Position numbers and translations under genes: made by a program. DNA of 64,000 nt. Source: Chrysaora quinquecirrha (lineage: Eukaryota; Cnidaria; Scyphozoa; Semaeostomeae; Pelagiidae). Positions 1 through 13,302 of this stretch are shown here, piece after piece (the stretch's first letter is position 1; every line of letters begins with the position of its first letter). Under the pieces are notes generated by a model that ran no database searches, was not told the DNA's origin, and worked only from the letters and a program-made list of their open reading frames with translations. Where the stretch lies: the NCBI GenBank assembly GCA_014526335.1, contig JACTAT010000060.1, positions 2,282,433 through 2,346,432 on the forward strand. Reading direction: 5' to 3'.

Positions 1-694
1 TATCAATTGGGGAATTTAAGCGTAAACTCCTCCTTAATATACGCCCTCCATGTAGGTCTGCTTACAATGTACATAATGTTAAAGGTATAAGAAACATAAC
101 AAGGCTCAGAGTGGAATTCAGCCCTCTGAATGAACACCGATTCAGGCATAGCTTTGATTGTTTGAGTCCCCTTTGTACGTGTGGTTTGGAAAATGAGGAT
201 AACGAACATTTCCTCCTGCACTGCCCTCTTTTCACCAATGCTCGTAGAGATCTCTTTGGTCAGATTGGAGATATCCCGCTATTGAACCTTCCAGTTTTAA
301 ACAATAAAGCATTATGTAACCTTTTGTTATACGGTGATGAAAAATTAAACATTGTATCTAACAGAATCATTTTGGAAGCTACAATATCATACATTGAAAA
401 AACTAAGCGGTTCCAATAATATCGAAAGAATTCCAATATTCACCCTGTGTAGCATCCTTTTTTCGGCTTTGGTATGTTTTTTTTCTCTACTTTTACGTTG
501 TCTTTTTTTTACTTTACTTTGTCTTTGTGTGTTAATATTTTGTTTTAATGAAATTAACAGTAGAATTGTAAGAGTCATTCATGTTGGCGACCAGATGACC
601 TTGTGTCTTTCGCCATCATGAATGTCACATTAAACATTACTTTATTATTTTAACTAGGTTTTGTTGTTATATAAAAAAAAAAAAAAAAAAAAAA
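1..694 (+). mobile_element. 3' end of a LINE (non-LTR) retrotransposon with poly(A) tail
   Basis: The segment enters from the left edge inside the C-terminal part of a reverse transcriptase ORF. It continues through a short 3' UTR (420-672) and ends in 22 consecutive A at 673-694. An ORF end followed by an untranslated stretch and a homopolymer A tail is the hallmark of LINE insertion by target-primed reverse transcription. The left part lies outside the window, so no target duplication can be tested. Confidence 0.75.
3..419 (+). CDS. LINE reverse transcriptase, C-terminal zinc-knuckle region (partial)
   Basis: The frame is open from the window edge to a TAA at 417-419. The visible part ends with a Cys/His cluster: C-x-C upstream of EHFLLHCPLF, giving a C-x-C...H-x(4)-C pattern. 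This cluster closes the ORF2 of many jockey/CR1-type LINEs of invertebrates and sits C-terminal to the reverse transcriptase domain. In the intact family ORF2 copies RNA into DNA at a nicked target; here only about 138 codons of its end are present. No stop or frameshift is seen in this part, so the copy may be fairly young, but the catalytic domains are outside the window. The family assignment rests on the zinc cluster and the poly(A) tail, not on the RT core. Confidence 0.7.
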   Translation, partial: SIGEFKRKLLLNIRPPCRSAYNVHNVKGIRNITRLRVEFSPLNEHRFRHSFDCLSPLCTCGLENEDNEHFLLHCPLFTNARRDLFGQIGDIPLLNLPVLNNKALCNLLLYGDEKLNIVSNRIILEATISYIEKTKRFQ

Positions 695-1319
695 CCTTTT
701 CTCTAATATAGTGCTAATTACTACCAGAAAGTAAAACCGATTTACCTCTGACATCACGATTCAAGATGCGCCTATAAAACATAAAGTACTTATTTTATTT
801 TCGAAAAAACAAGACCCCAATCCCAGTTTATTCAATGTTAACATGCGTATTCGTTATCAGCATGCTTTGAAGTGTAGGGAAAACATCAACTTTGGCTGTG
901 GTGGGGGGGATGCCACATTGGGGGTCGTAGCTCACGGACTAAGACGACAGAATGCTAAGGTTAAATCGATTCGTGAACAATCCGAGTGAAAAGAGGGGAC
1001 AAAAAGTCGTTCATACTCATTGACATATTCAGCCTCTTCTTCCTCATTGTATCTGGATTTAATTCAATGTCATCATTATGTAGTTCTCCACTGCAGCTTC
1101 TATCATCGGATTCAGATCCAGAGTCACTTTCTTCTTCAATCTCAATTGGCAATCAAGGCTTAGCAGGTTGTTGGCTTTTGTTTTTTCAATTTCTTTATTT
1201 TTCTTTTTAGGTAATGTATGGCCTGATTTCAGTCAAAAGAAAATGGTATTGAATAGCTTCATCCAGCAAAGGGTATGCACAAAGTGTAATTAGTAAAAGC
1301 AAAAAAATTGAACTTAAAA
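695..1319. other. Mostly non-coding; acidic ORF on minus strand
   Basis: AT-rich sequence with no convincing gene. A minus-strand frame at 1152-961 encodes a Glu/Asp/Ser-rich stretch (EIEEESDSGSESDD) and then a short hydrophobic tail. It could be a further exon of the THAP gene upstream on the same strand, but no clear splice sites tie it in. Confidence 0.3.
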
Positions 1320-2714
1320 TCACTTGACTTGTTATCTTTCTTTTCTGTCCAGCTATTTTATTGTTCCTGTTATTTAACCTTCTGCGCATATTCTTCAATT
1401 TAATAGTTTTCTCCTGGCATTCCTCACAGGTTGCAACTGGTCAGTCAATTTCAAAATCTAATCCTTGGGAAGCTAAATATGACTCACTAGTAGTTTGAGA
1501 AGATAGCGCTCCAGATAAATCAGTTTTGGAAGATGATGCTTCATGAAACATTGATAGCTCTGCAATGCTCGATTCTTCATCAGTGTCTTCATCTCCAGTT
1601 AGAGTTTGTGCTTCACTCAAAGCTTCTCTAAGGAGCTGTAACAAACAAAACAAAGCATGTATATACATGGTGGCCCAAAAAAAAGGGACCCCCTTAGGTA
1701 AATAATTTCTGTATACATTTTCTCAAGGAGGAATTTTATCAAATTTATACCAGGTAATATTCAAGTCAAGTGCGCTATCGTGTAGAAATATGTTGGTGAT
1801 AAGAGCTTCCATCTCGGCGCAATGGGACATTAAATTCATGATGTCCAAAAACCAGCTGTTTATATTCCATCATTGCTTACTGTAGTGCAATCGTGCGTGA
1901 AGGAGAATCATTATCCCAGAGTAAAATTGTCACGACGATTAATGTATGGTCAGTCGTATTAGTGAAGTGTTTTGAGCAGGATTGAGGACATTTTGAATAT
2001 CATTTGACTGAAAGAATGAGTTATTGAATCTTCTGCTTTCTTGCGTAAGGATTACGTAAGGGTTTAAAGTTGCATATTTTGTTACAGTACGTTTTTGGAT
2101 TGTAAAGTTTTAAAGTCAATTTATTCAGAGATTCTAACCCATATCATCATGATATTTACACGATATATCTCACTTGAGTTGAATATCATGTAGTATTAAT
2201 TTCATGAAATTCCAACTTAAGAATAAATTATTAATAAATTATTTAGATAGGGGGTCCCTTTTTTTGAGCCACCCTGTATATTGTATATATTGTGGTATTA
2301 TAGATATTATGAATAAAATGAGTGAACAATTGTTCTTACCATTCGTTTTGCACGTCTGGATGGCGATTTTTGTTTTTCTTGGACACCGTCGGACGCCAAG
2401 TATTTGTTGGCACTGCATCTCTTCGTAGAAATCTTTTTGTTTTTGAAGTATCAAAACCTTCAAGTTGACTAGCAATCAGGTTCAAGATGATCGGAACAGA
2501 GGACAGGGTTGGAATACTGTTTGGGGTCGAAATTAGGCCTACATTTCCTAACAAATTTTGTCCACGGTTGACAAGTCCTTGGGTCTTTGGTGAAACGATG
2601 GAGGTTTATTCCCTTAGTTCTGCTACCATTAAAACAGCCTTTGCTATCCAAGGTGCCCGCAACCCAACAAAAAACTCTGCCAATTTTCTTAGGTTTATCT
2701 TCTTGCTCCATAGC
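1320..2714 (-). pseudogene. THAP-domain gene, interrupted (two exons, frameshift and stop)
   Basis: On the minus strand a THAP-type zinc-dependent DNA-binding domain begins at a Met at 2714. It shows FCWVAG...KGCFN, LHRFTKD, W-x2-FVR and LCSDHLEPDC, that is the C2CH ligands plus the invariant Trp and Pro. The frame then hits TAG at 2471-2469, while the end of the domain (FLRRDAVPT) continues in another frame, so there is a frameshift inside the domain. A good donor lies at 2340/2339 (ATG|GTAAG) and an acceptor at 1637/1635. The next exon has an acidic Ser/Thr-rich region, an in-frame TGA near 1440, then CEECQEK and a basic coiled-coil-like stretch as in many invertebrate THAP proteins. THAP proteins are often transposase-derived. 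An assembly indel could mimic the frameshift, but two defects favour a pseudogene. Confidence 0.6.
1666..2276. mobile_element. 611-bp mariner/Tc1-type MITE
   Basis: The left end 1666-1703 (ggtggcccaaaaaaaaggga followed by ccccctta) and the reverse complement of the right end 2240-2276 (ggtggctcaaaaaaagggac) match over about 36 bp. TA dinucleotides flank both ends (1664-1665 and 2277-2278), as expected for Tc1/mariner target duplications. There is no transposase frame inside, so it is non-autonomous. It sits in the intron of the minus-strand THAP gene. Confidence 0.85.
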
Positions 2715-2774
2715 TTCCCAAAAATAATCATGTAACAGTGCTACAGAATGTATTGTGAAATTGGTTGCCCTCAC

Positions 2775-4141
2775 GATGTGTCCATAACTTTATGTCACAG
2801 AACCCAAACGAGGCTATTTTGACAGTGAGCGCTTGGTGCCAATTTTTAACTGCAAAATTTTTTCTTTCAGCCCCCCCGTTTCTCCGCCAGTTGTGCCATA
2901 ATTTCGCTGAAAATTCGCAGTCTGGGGTAATTCAATATGGTGATTCAGAATATAAAAAATAAAAAATGGTTTCCTTTCCTATTTAAACAGTCTTGCACTC
3001 TTTGTTTTTTGGAATAAACAATGGGAACTAGCATACTCCGCTCTTCATGACACCTCTTCTTTCAACATATTTTTCAATTGAGCAAATTGCATCTCCTCGT
3101 CCTTGCTCTGTTTTATTACTAAACCTAAAAACAAAAAACCACAACTTTAAATACCTCAAGTTTTTGATCGGCAGCTGTCATTCTAGATGTGAAATTGATT
3201 GAAACCTGAACAAAATTAAAAAATTTTAAAAGCGTCCAAGTTAAAACTTAACATCATTTAAAATTGAAGTCTATAAAATTTAGAAAGGTAAAACATAAAG
3301 AAACCATTCTTTCTCTTTCAAAATATGATTTACAAAATAGAAATTTAAATTTCAACAATTAGTATAAAAGTAAGTTACTTATACAATAAACTACAATAAC
3401 ATATAACAAATACACCTCAATTTAAAAGAAAGTTTTCATAATGCATTAAAAAGGTTCCCAGAGATGGGCTGTAAATCGCTTTGGGGAGCGAGAAGCAGGA
3501 AAAGATGAAATATCCTGACTAGATCTTCCTCTTCACCACAATATCCTACTGCATTGGACAGATCTATGGCAAGCTGTGAATATTTTCTCTGCAGTTTTTA
3601 AAATTTCCATATTAATTTCTTGATAAATCTTGGTAAAGCCTACAAGGCCCTAAATGAATATGAAAAAACCTTCTCCTCATTTCTGTTTTATATAGGAAGG
3701 GTGATCTAAATAAGAAATAAATAAGGTTTAATAAAATATTTCTTTTGAAATATTAGATTTTCAAAGTTTTCGAAAGAAATTAAATTCTTAAAAGCTGTAG
3801 AAAAAATTTCATTTTCAAAGTTTTCTATATTTACCCTTTGACAGCATTGATAAACGTCATCTAAGTTATATACTTACAAATAAGCACCGCTCTTGTTCAG
3901 AGCTCCTGAATTTTTTCTCTTATAAAAGTTGGTGCGAGTTGATTTTTTCGGATCACATCACCCTCACAATAAGCCCCCTTTTCACATTGATGTCTGAAAA
4001 CGAGGACTGAAATCAAAACAAAGCTAACACTGTAAGAAATGTGCACTGAACCCAACCACCACCAGTCGAAGGTGTGATAGTCAAGTTTTCTCATCATTTG
4101 CTGCTCTTAGTTTATGTTTTTCTGAATTTCTTGACCCTAAG
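2775..4141. other. AT-rich intergenic stretch, no gene recognised
   Basis: The sequence is AT-rich with many short stop-interrupted frames. No repeat boundary, tRNA or convincing exon was seen. The THAP-transposase remnant starts at its right edge. Confidence 0.5.
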
Positions 4142-5764
4142 ATGGCTGAAAGTAGTGCTAAGATAAGTACAAATCCTCAAACGAAGAAGAAATCGTCTTT
4201 AGGAAAGCAATGTGCCTCGTTTGGATGCTATAATTTTCAATATACAAAAGATGGTATGCTGACGGGCCTACATTTTTTCACGTTCGCCCAAAAAAATCCA
4301 AGAAAGAATCAATGGTGTAATTTGATTAAAAGACGCAATGGTTTAGATGGATTTAAAGTCACTCTGCATACTGTTTTGTGCGAAGAGCATTTCAAGGCCA
4401 AAGACATAAAGAAAAATCCACTGCGCTGGAAGTTAGTTGCTGATGCGGCTCCTTCATTGAAGCTGTATGTTAATCCTCAGACCACCACCACCACACGGAT
4501 GAGGCGTAAATTGCCCAAAGACCGCTCTGGCTCTGCATTTCTCAACCCACAACCTTCCTCATCAACTACACCTGATACTTGCTTTGAAGAAGATTTTGGT
4601 TTGCCTGACATTGCTGTGGAAGGAATGCCATCCAACGTACAAACAAGTGACACCCAAATGTTTTTTCTTTTGTCAATGCCCCAGTTTACTTGGATGATGG
4701 TAAAGATGAACGTCATATGACTACTAATCTCATAACAGACCACTGCACGCACCTCCTCCACCTTCAAATGAGACAGCGGAATCTGTTAATCTGCAAAAGA
4801 AAGTTGATGAACTGTCTCCCAAGGTTGCTGAATTGAATGCTGAGCTATCCGTTGTAAAGAAGTCACTCTTCTCAATTGACAAGCTGAAAGATAATGATGG
4901 AGCTGTCAAGTTTTATACAGGATTTCCCAACTTTTCTTCTCTGTAATCTGTTTTTGATTATTTGGCACCAAAGTTGGATAGTATGTCTTACTGGCGTGGA
5001 TCTAAGTCACACAATGCATCTAAAGACAAACCAGACAGGCCAGAAGCACATAAGAGATCTGGACCAAAACACAAATTGTCTCATTTTGAATGGTTCTGAT
5101 GCGCCTTAAAGTTGGTCTGTTTGTAAATGATCTTGCAGACAGATTTGGTATTTTAAATGGCCATGTCTCAAAGATTTTTACAACTTGGATCAATTTCCTG
5201 TTTCATGAATTACCTCTTCTCTTCCCTTTCCCATCTCAAGAGCACATTCAAAAGTTAATGCCCAAAGAATTTAAGATGTACCCTTCCACAAGAATAATTA
5301 TTGATTGCAACGAAATTTTTACCGAAGTTCCTTCATCAATGAAAGCCCAATCACAGACTTGGTCAGATTACAAGCAGCACAACACCTGGAAAGCCCTTGT
5401 TGGAATATCTCCTACTGGTGCATTCACTTTCGTTTCAAAACTCTGGTCTGGACACGTATCTGATAAAGAAATCACAAGAAAATCTGGGCTCATCTCCCTT
5501 CTTGAACCAGGGGAAAATGTCATGGCAGACCGTGGTTTCGATGTTGCTGATATCCTCCCAGCTGGTGTCACCCTGAATATTCCACCTTTCAAAGACCACC
5601 ATTCACAACTAACACCAGAAGAGAGTGAAGAAACAGCCCGCATAGCTGTAGTCCGTATCCATGTTGAAAGAGCCATTGGAAGATTAAAGAATTATCATAT
5701 TCTTGATGGTGTTCTTCCTCTCTCTTTGAGCCCTCTTGCTTATCAAATTTTTACAGTCTGCTGA
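4142..5764 (+). pseudogene. THAP + DDE_Tnp_4-type transposase, degenerate
   Basis: The first 190 codons from ATG 4142 hold a THAP domain (CASFGCYNF, HFFTF, WCNLIKRR, LCEEHF). A low-complexity linker follows, then a coiled-coil-like stretch and FYTGFPN, and then a DDE nuclease domain of the DDE_Tnp_4 type. The three acidic residues are visible: IIIDCNE, MADRGFD and HVERAIGRLKN. The region around KALVGISPTG and LNIPPFK is typical of the family. Intact members cut and paste their own DNA through the THAP domain recognising the ends. This copy is dead: frames switch near 4670, again in the linker and near 5089, and a TAA lies at 4944-4946 after NFSS. The frame ends with TGA at 5762. No terminal inverted repeats were found, so element ends are unknown. 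Confidence 0.85.
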
Positions 5765-6486
5765 ATGTTAACAAATTTTTTGCCATTTTTAGTTATGCCT
5801 GCTATATATAGTAAAAACATAGATAAACAAGTAAGAAAACAAGCAAGTGAATAAGTAATAAAATAAGTAAACAAGTATGGAACTAATACATGTTGTTGAA
5901 TAGAATGAAAAAATTAACAAAATGTAACGCATTATATTTTATCTATACATAGTTGTTCTATAGGTTTATAAGATAATACAATAATTTTTAATAAGTATGA
6001 ATAGCTTTAAGAAATTTTCACTACCGACTGATCAACAGTAAGAAAATTTAGTTTTGTGATACACAAATAGTTTACTGTAATACTTCTTATGTAGGTCCTG
6101 CCCCCTTTTTGAAATTCCCCCTCTAATGAATATCACTGAAAGACCATGAAAAATATAATAAAACAACAGTGTTCGTCAGAAGACATAGGGTATATTATCT
6201 ATTCATTCTTTGTGGTTGAAAAAAGGAAACAGTAAATCCCCATAAAAATGCCTTCATTTTTGTATCCCGACTTATTTTTGGGTGAATAAGCTGTTTTGTT
6301 TTCTTTTGTTTAAGAAACAGCACAAGTCAGCTTTTTATGCAGGTATTAACTGCGCTTATGCTAATTACACACTAGATTATGGAACATATATTAAAAACAG
6401 TTACTTGTACATCTATGTACATTAATTTAGAATTTACTTGCTATATACACATTTATCTTAAGTTTATACTATTCATGTTTTTATAA
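5765..6486. other. AT-rich intergenic stretch
   Basis: Includes an A-rich microsatellite-like patch with repeated aagtaa motifs around 5818-5880. No gene, RNA or element end was recognised. Confidence 0.5.
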
Positions 6487-6930
6487 TTATGAAGAAAATT
6501 TTTCCCAGCCACCATGTATGTATAACTTCAGGCCTCTTTCGACACGCTTTGTAAAGAATTCTGGCAGAACAGCTCTGCGGTAGAAGTAGTTCAGCTGAGG
6601 AAGAAGAGAATGGTGAACAAAACTTTCATCATAAGAAATTGGTTGGATGAATATTGGCTGACTATTTCCAAACCACACCACCAGATCAACACTTCTTAAT
6701 CCCGGACAAAACATCTGACCTTGAATTTGACAGTAATAGGCATGATTCTTTTTCAGTCCCACCACATCCGTCTTTCCTAAGAAAAAACTCTTATCTGCAA
6801 CAGCATCTTCGAGAGAAGATGAAAACTTAGAATAGGGGGATTTGATTTCAACTCCCCAAGAATCTTGACCATGATTGACAATGACATCCAAGGATGCACC
6901 AAGAAAAGAATGACTGCTTGAAACAATAAG
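6487..6930 (-). CDS. YqaJ-like / PD-(D/E)XK exonuclease fragment
   Basis: The minus-strand frame runs from about 6930 to the stop at 6487. It shows FLGASLDVIVN followed by VEIKSPY, and then KNHAYYCQIQGQM. This is the order of the YqaJ viral-recombinase nuclease fold: the GAS-x-D metal ligand, the E-x-K motif, and the QIQGQ helix. Members are alkaline-exonuclease-type 5'-3' DNA exonucleases, found in phages and, in invertebrate genomes, often in repeated ORFs. Only about 145 codons are present and no start codon or upstream domain is convincing; a splice acceptor or truncation may lie near 6930. Asp and Glu-x-Lys are kept, so the piece is not obviously decayed. It may be one exon of a longer gene that includes the ORF at 7404-7742, but this is not shown. 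Confidence 0.6.
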   Translation of the reverse strand, partial: LIVSSSHSFLGASLDVIVNHGQDSWGVEIKSPYSKFSSSLEDAVADKSFFLGKTDVVGLKKNHAYYCQIQGQMFCPGLRSVDLVVWFGNSQPIFIQPISYDESFVHHSLLPQLNYFYRRAVLPEFFTKRVERGLKLYIHGGWEKFSS

Positions 6931-7403
6931 ACCAGGTTCTTCGATAAATATACATACATCGAGTACTTAAACAAAGATTAGAAGAAAAAATATCACATGA
7001 TTGCCCTCGTGGCATATCCCAATGAATGAACGAGATAAAGATAAAGATACAACAACAACAACAATAGTAATAAATGTAAGAATAAGCATATGGCGCGTTG
7101 AGGGGTTTTCCGACAATGCAATTGCAGTACTAAATGCCCCTTTTTCTTTCAACGATAGTTCCTTAAACACAAAGAGATACAATTTGCCAAATGATCACAA
7201 TTGTTGCACCTCTTCAGACTGATAATATACATGCGTGGTAAGTCTCCATCTGGTTGCAAGTGCATGGAAGAATGATTCTGTCAGCCATGTTGGCAAAATT
7301 AATGCATATGATTCAGGCAGCTTCGTCATATTACTTGTGCTTGTGATTGCTTTTCGAGGCTACTCTTCAAAATGTGTGGATTGTGCAGATCTGATGGTCT
7401 ACT
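6931..7403. other. Spacer between two minus-strand ORFs
   Basis: Contains an (ACA)n-like patch near 7050-7060. No splice pair joining the neighbouring ORFs could be fixed by eye. Confidence 0.4.
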
Positions 7404-7742
7404 TCAAGCTACTGCTGGGATATCCTTGAAGATACTAACAACAATTGTGCACTTGTTTACAGCTGAGGAAGCTTTTGACTCTTGTAGTCTTCGATGAGAT
7501 TGCACAGAGGTATAGTCATCAATTGTTGCAACTATTTGCCATCCATTATCTGTAGCACTTTCAATTACATTAGCTATCAACTCATCATAATGGGTTTTAG
7601 CATTTTGAAGCATTCGTTGCCCACTTCTTGCTGACAGAGCTGCTCCTATTGAACGTTGTGTGCTAACAGGTTCTTGGTTCAGATTGTTAACAAGCATGAA
7701 CAATGTATTGTCACTTGGCATGAAATTGCATCTTTGGCTCAA
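7404..7742 (-). CDS. Unrecognised 112-codon ORF
   Basis: The minus-strand frame runs from Met at 7742 to the stop at 7404, with coding-like composition (SARSGQRMLQNAK, IVATIDDYTSV, CTIVVSIFKDIPA). The mid part is mixed polar and hydrophobic, and the Asp pair in TIDDYTS might be functional, but I do not recognise a domain. It lies upstream, on the same strand, of the YqaJ-like fragment 470 bp away, so the two could be exons of one repeat-encoded gene. Start and end are uncertain because a possible acceptor (ttttgag) lies just upstream of the Met. Confidence 0.4.
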   Translation of the reverse strand: MSQRCNFMPSDNTLFMLVNNLNQEPVSTQRSIGAALSARSGQRMLQNAKTHYDELIANVIESATDNGWQIVATIDDYTSVQSHRRLQESKASSAVNKCTIVVSIFKDIPAVA

Positions 7743-10335
<2,593 letters not shown>

Positions 10336-11083
10336 GTGCGCATCTACATGGGAGCTTAAAACCAGACTATAACAGCAGGATAGCAATGGACCAATGCTGA
10401 ATTCCTGTTTCTCCGGCTTATATTTTCCAGGGACTTACAGCAGCAGGATACTTTTAATGTAATCTTTTGATGACAGCCTTCATACTGTCTGCATTCGAGA
10501 TATTTGGTTTTCTATTTCATTATTATATTTTATTTATTTTACAAACATTTCATAAAAATTTAAGAAGACATTCAAAATCCTTTATAAAAATGGCTGCTTT
10601 AGAGTTCTTTTAGGTGACATGTTTAAGGCTGGTATTGCCCTTCTGATTTGTCATCTTTAGTATAGCTCTTTTGCTCCGTCAAATGTATAATGTTTGAAAA
10701 AAAAACTGAATTTTCAGCAAGATGAGTATGAACATAGGAGAAACAACAACCCTCCAACAAACCCTTCAAACCTTTAAAAGGAAGTGAGAAAATAAACGAC
10801 TAATTTCAAAATTTTTCATCCGTCATTTTGTTTTTCTGTATTTGAATCCTTTGAAAATGCATGAGATTTTTTCCTGCAGAGGGAAGTTTTAATGAGCACA
10901 GATTTGTTAAACAATGGGCTGTACAAAGTTAAGTACCTCCGAGGGATGCTTAACTAACCCAAGTGGCTTCTTTCATCCGTTCTTGAGAACGTTCTTGATA
11001 AAAAGTACCAAAATTGACCATCTACATGGTAACTATAAGTGATAATTTGAACGACCGTTTTCAGCTCTCGTGTAGATGTGCCC
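10336..11083. mobile_element. 748-bp MITE, PIF/Harbinger-like, TTA target duplication
   Basis: The left end reads gtgcgcatctacatgggagc followed by ttaaaac. The reverse complement of the right end reads gggcacatctacacgagagc followed by tgaaaac. Both ends are flanked by TTA (10333-10335 and 11084-11086). Inverted ends plus a 3-bp TTA duplication fit PIF/Harbinger-type insertion. There is no ORF inside, so it is non-autonomous. Confidence 0.7.
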
Positions 11084-11394
11084 TTAAGGTCTTGGCCGAA
11101 ATCCACTTGCTTATTGAAAGTGTAATAAAAACGTGTTGAGTGAAATTGAAAATTTAAACAAAGCTATTCGTTGCTGTTAAAAGACGAATAAATTTCCTTA
11201 GATTTCAGCTAAATTATAGCAAGGTTTTTTTCCAGAATTGTACCCTTTAGATGGCTTACTGTATGTTCCCACTACTGTTATGTACTTCTACTTTGTTAAG
11301 TTATTCTGTTATCAAATTAATCCTTGTATTTGCATGAAATGTATCTGTGATATAGTGTCATTATGAATACAAAACTTTCAAAACAAAAACAACA

Positions 11395-11489
11395 ACTTTC
11401 AATGAAAACATGTTTCGAACATTCTTATGTTCATCTTCAGTTCAATTCATGTTCATCCATGTTCGAAACATGTCTGCATTGAAAGTGCT
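11395..11489. repeat. Inverted repeat with hammerhead-like core on the minus strand
   Basis: Arms actttcaatg...aacatgtttcgaacat (11395-11422) and atgttcgaaacatgt...cattgaaagt (about 11459-11486) are complementary. On the minus strand the order CTGAAGA, a GAACAT/ATGTTC stem with loop AAGA, and GAAAC appears. A partial direct duplication of the right end (gaaagtgctt...actgctagtatt) follows to about 11540. Confidence 0.6.
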
Positions 11490-11540
11490 TTTTTTTTACT
11501 GCTAGTATTGAAAGTGCTTTAAATTACTGCTAGTATTCTA

Positions 11541-12460
11541 TATTTCCCTTTCAAATGGGTATCAGCCAGCATCAGCTGAGAAATGATTTGCTGAAACTTA
11601 AATATCTCTTCTGAGATTACACACAACACATAACACATGACGATTTGTCTCTGAAGCAAGCCCAAGGGATATGTTTACTTTGGGATTAAATAAAGGAAGA
11701 GCTTAAATGGTGATGAATTTGTCTCCTGGTGTAGCGCTGTTGATGGGCCACATTTTGACAGAGGCGAGATGAATCTTCAAAAAAGCGTACAAGATTTCAG
11801 TTAGAACAAAGTTTTACTAAATGGTTTCACAGTTACAAAAACAACACGATACCTTGGAAAGGTGTACGAAATTTTTAAGGAGTACCAGTTCCTTGGTTCA
11901 GAGGCTTTCTATTTTGAACAAGGGTAAGGGTGCCCTTTTGCAGGGTTATACTGAAGAACAAAAACTCAGCGAGGGTCCTGTCATAGAAGAAACTCCTGGA
12001 AAAAATCATTCAAGAAATCCCTTGATATACACCAGCATATCAACTTTTCCATAGGTATTCGGACTTTGAAAAAAAGCAGCAAAAAATGGCAGTGTGAATG
12101 TACGGTCTTAAACACACTTTCCCAATTTCATTATAATATTGGCGCGAAAGGATTGTTCGCAGACAACAAAGCCTTATTTCCCATTATTAATACATTCAAC
12201 ACAAAAGGCACATACACATGCAGAATCTAAAAATAAGACCATCTTCATCTGAGAGTCTCATGTTCTGGAAAATCTGACTTCAAGGATCTGCGCAGTGTTT
12301 CCGTTAGCTATCATTACAAATAATTATCATAGAATACACCTGCAGGCGCCATTGCCTTACTTATGTTCAGTTTCTATTCATGTTCATCCATTCTAAGTTT
12401 TTTTGGAGGCTGATTTGGACAGACGACACATACTAGGAAAGAAAACGCACTGCTGCAACA
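11541..12460. other. Stretch upstream of a small gene
   Basis: Short ORFs only (for example 11821-12054), none convincing. The 5' UTR and promoter of the gene starting at 12461 presumably lie at the right end; no TATA box was fixed. Confidence 0.4.
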
Positions 12461-12820
12461 ATGTCGGAAAAACAGGTAAATTTTAATTTTTTATCTCAAC
12501 TTACCGTAAAATTGTTCATCATATTATAATTTCATAAATTTTGCTTGTTCGTGACTTCGTTTTATTTCATGTTGCAGTTATCGGATGTGGATGAACCCAT
12601 GAATTCATCGTACGACGAGTGTAACAGAAAGCATCGGTACATCGTGAAGAACAACTCTACATATTACCAACAGGCCGAAGGTGCAGCAAAAGAAGCTCTC
12701 TTGGGGGACTTTGTTCTGAAAATCATTGGGACCCTAGAAGATCAAACCAAAAAAGCAAATTTCTGTGTACTGGGTGTGTTCATGAAGAAGATTATCAAGC
12801 AAGAACCAGATTGTAACTAA
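12461..12820 (+). CDS. Small two-exon gene, 85-residue acidic/basic protein, function unknown
   Basis: Exon 1 (12461-12475) encodes MSEKQ and ends in a donor (CAG|GTAAAT). Exon 2 begins at 12578 after a pyrimidine-rich tract and CAG, and runs to TAA at 12818-12820. The splice is phase 0 and gives 85 codons. The product contains SDVDEPMNSSYDE, a Tyr-rich middle and KKIIKQEPDC at the end. It has no signal peptide, membrane segment or known zinc motif, and I do not recognise the family. A second donor (TAA|GTAAG) abuts the stop, an acceptor lies at 13301-13302, and AATAAA is at 13751-13756, so the 3' UTR is probably spliced. Good splice sites and an intact frame among dead elements make it the best ordinary host gene here. 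Confidence 0.55.
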
Positions 12821-13302
12821 GTAAGAAAGTTTTTTGCTTTCAATCTACTTATATAAGGAAACGGTCGTTCCCGAAAATCGTTTCATCATTTCCTTTTAAA
12901 TACCCTTTTCACAAGCAAAGCAAATCTACGAATTGTTAAAGAAACCAACTCAATTTGCAAGCATGCATTTCTTTACACGAAAGTGGTTCCTCTTGTTAAT
13001 AATTTAGAAAACCTCTCTGAGGCTAAGTAAGGTAATGAGAGAAGGATGGAGTAAAATTGACTTAGGGTGGAATGGACATGGAAAGGAATAGAATGGAAAT
13101 GAAATTGACAGAATGTAATAACCATTGGATAAAAAAAGAAGGGAATAGCCATATAAAGGAACGGAATGGACAGAACAGAATGAACATATGGTTGAATGGA
13201 ATAGAAGGATGGAAATGATAATAGGATAGAGTACAATGAACTTAGAGTGGAAGAGAAAATTATATAATCTTAATATGTCTTAATCTATTGTTTCATTTTT
13301 AG
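12821..13302 (+). other. Probable 3' UTR intron with GA-rich low-complexity DNA
   Basis: Bounded by GTAAG at 12821 and tttcatttttag at 13290-13302. From about 13015 to 13260 it is rich in gaatgga and ggaatgga words, resembling a simple degenerate pentamer satellite. The reverse strand is open there only because of composition. Confidence 0.45.

Noticed and set aside
12973..13236. Ser/Phe-rich membrane-like ORF on the minus strand
   Set aside because: It is a composition effect of a GA-rich simple repeat inside a probable intron.
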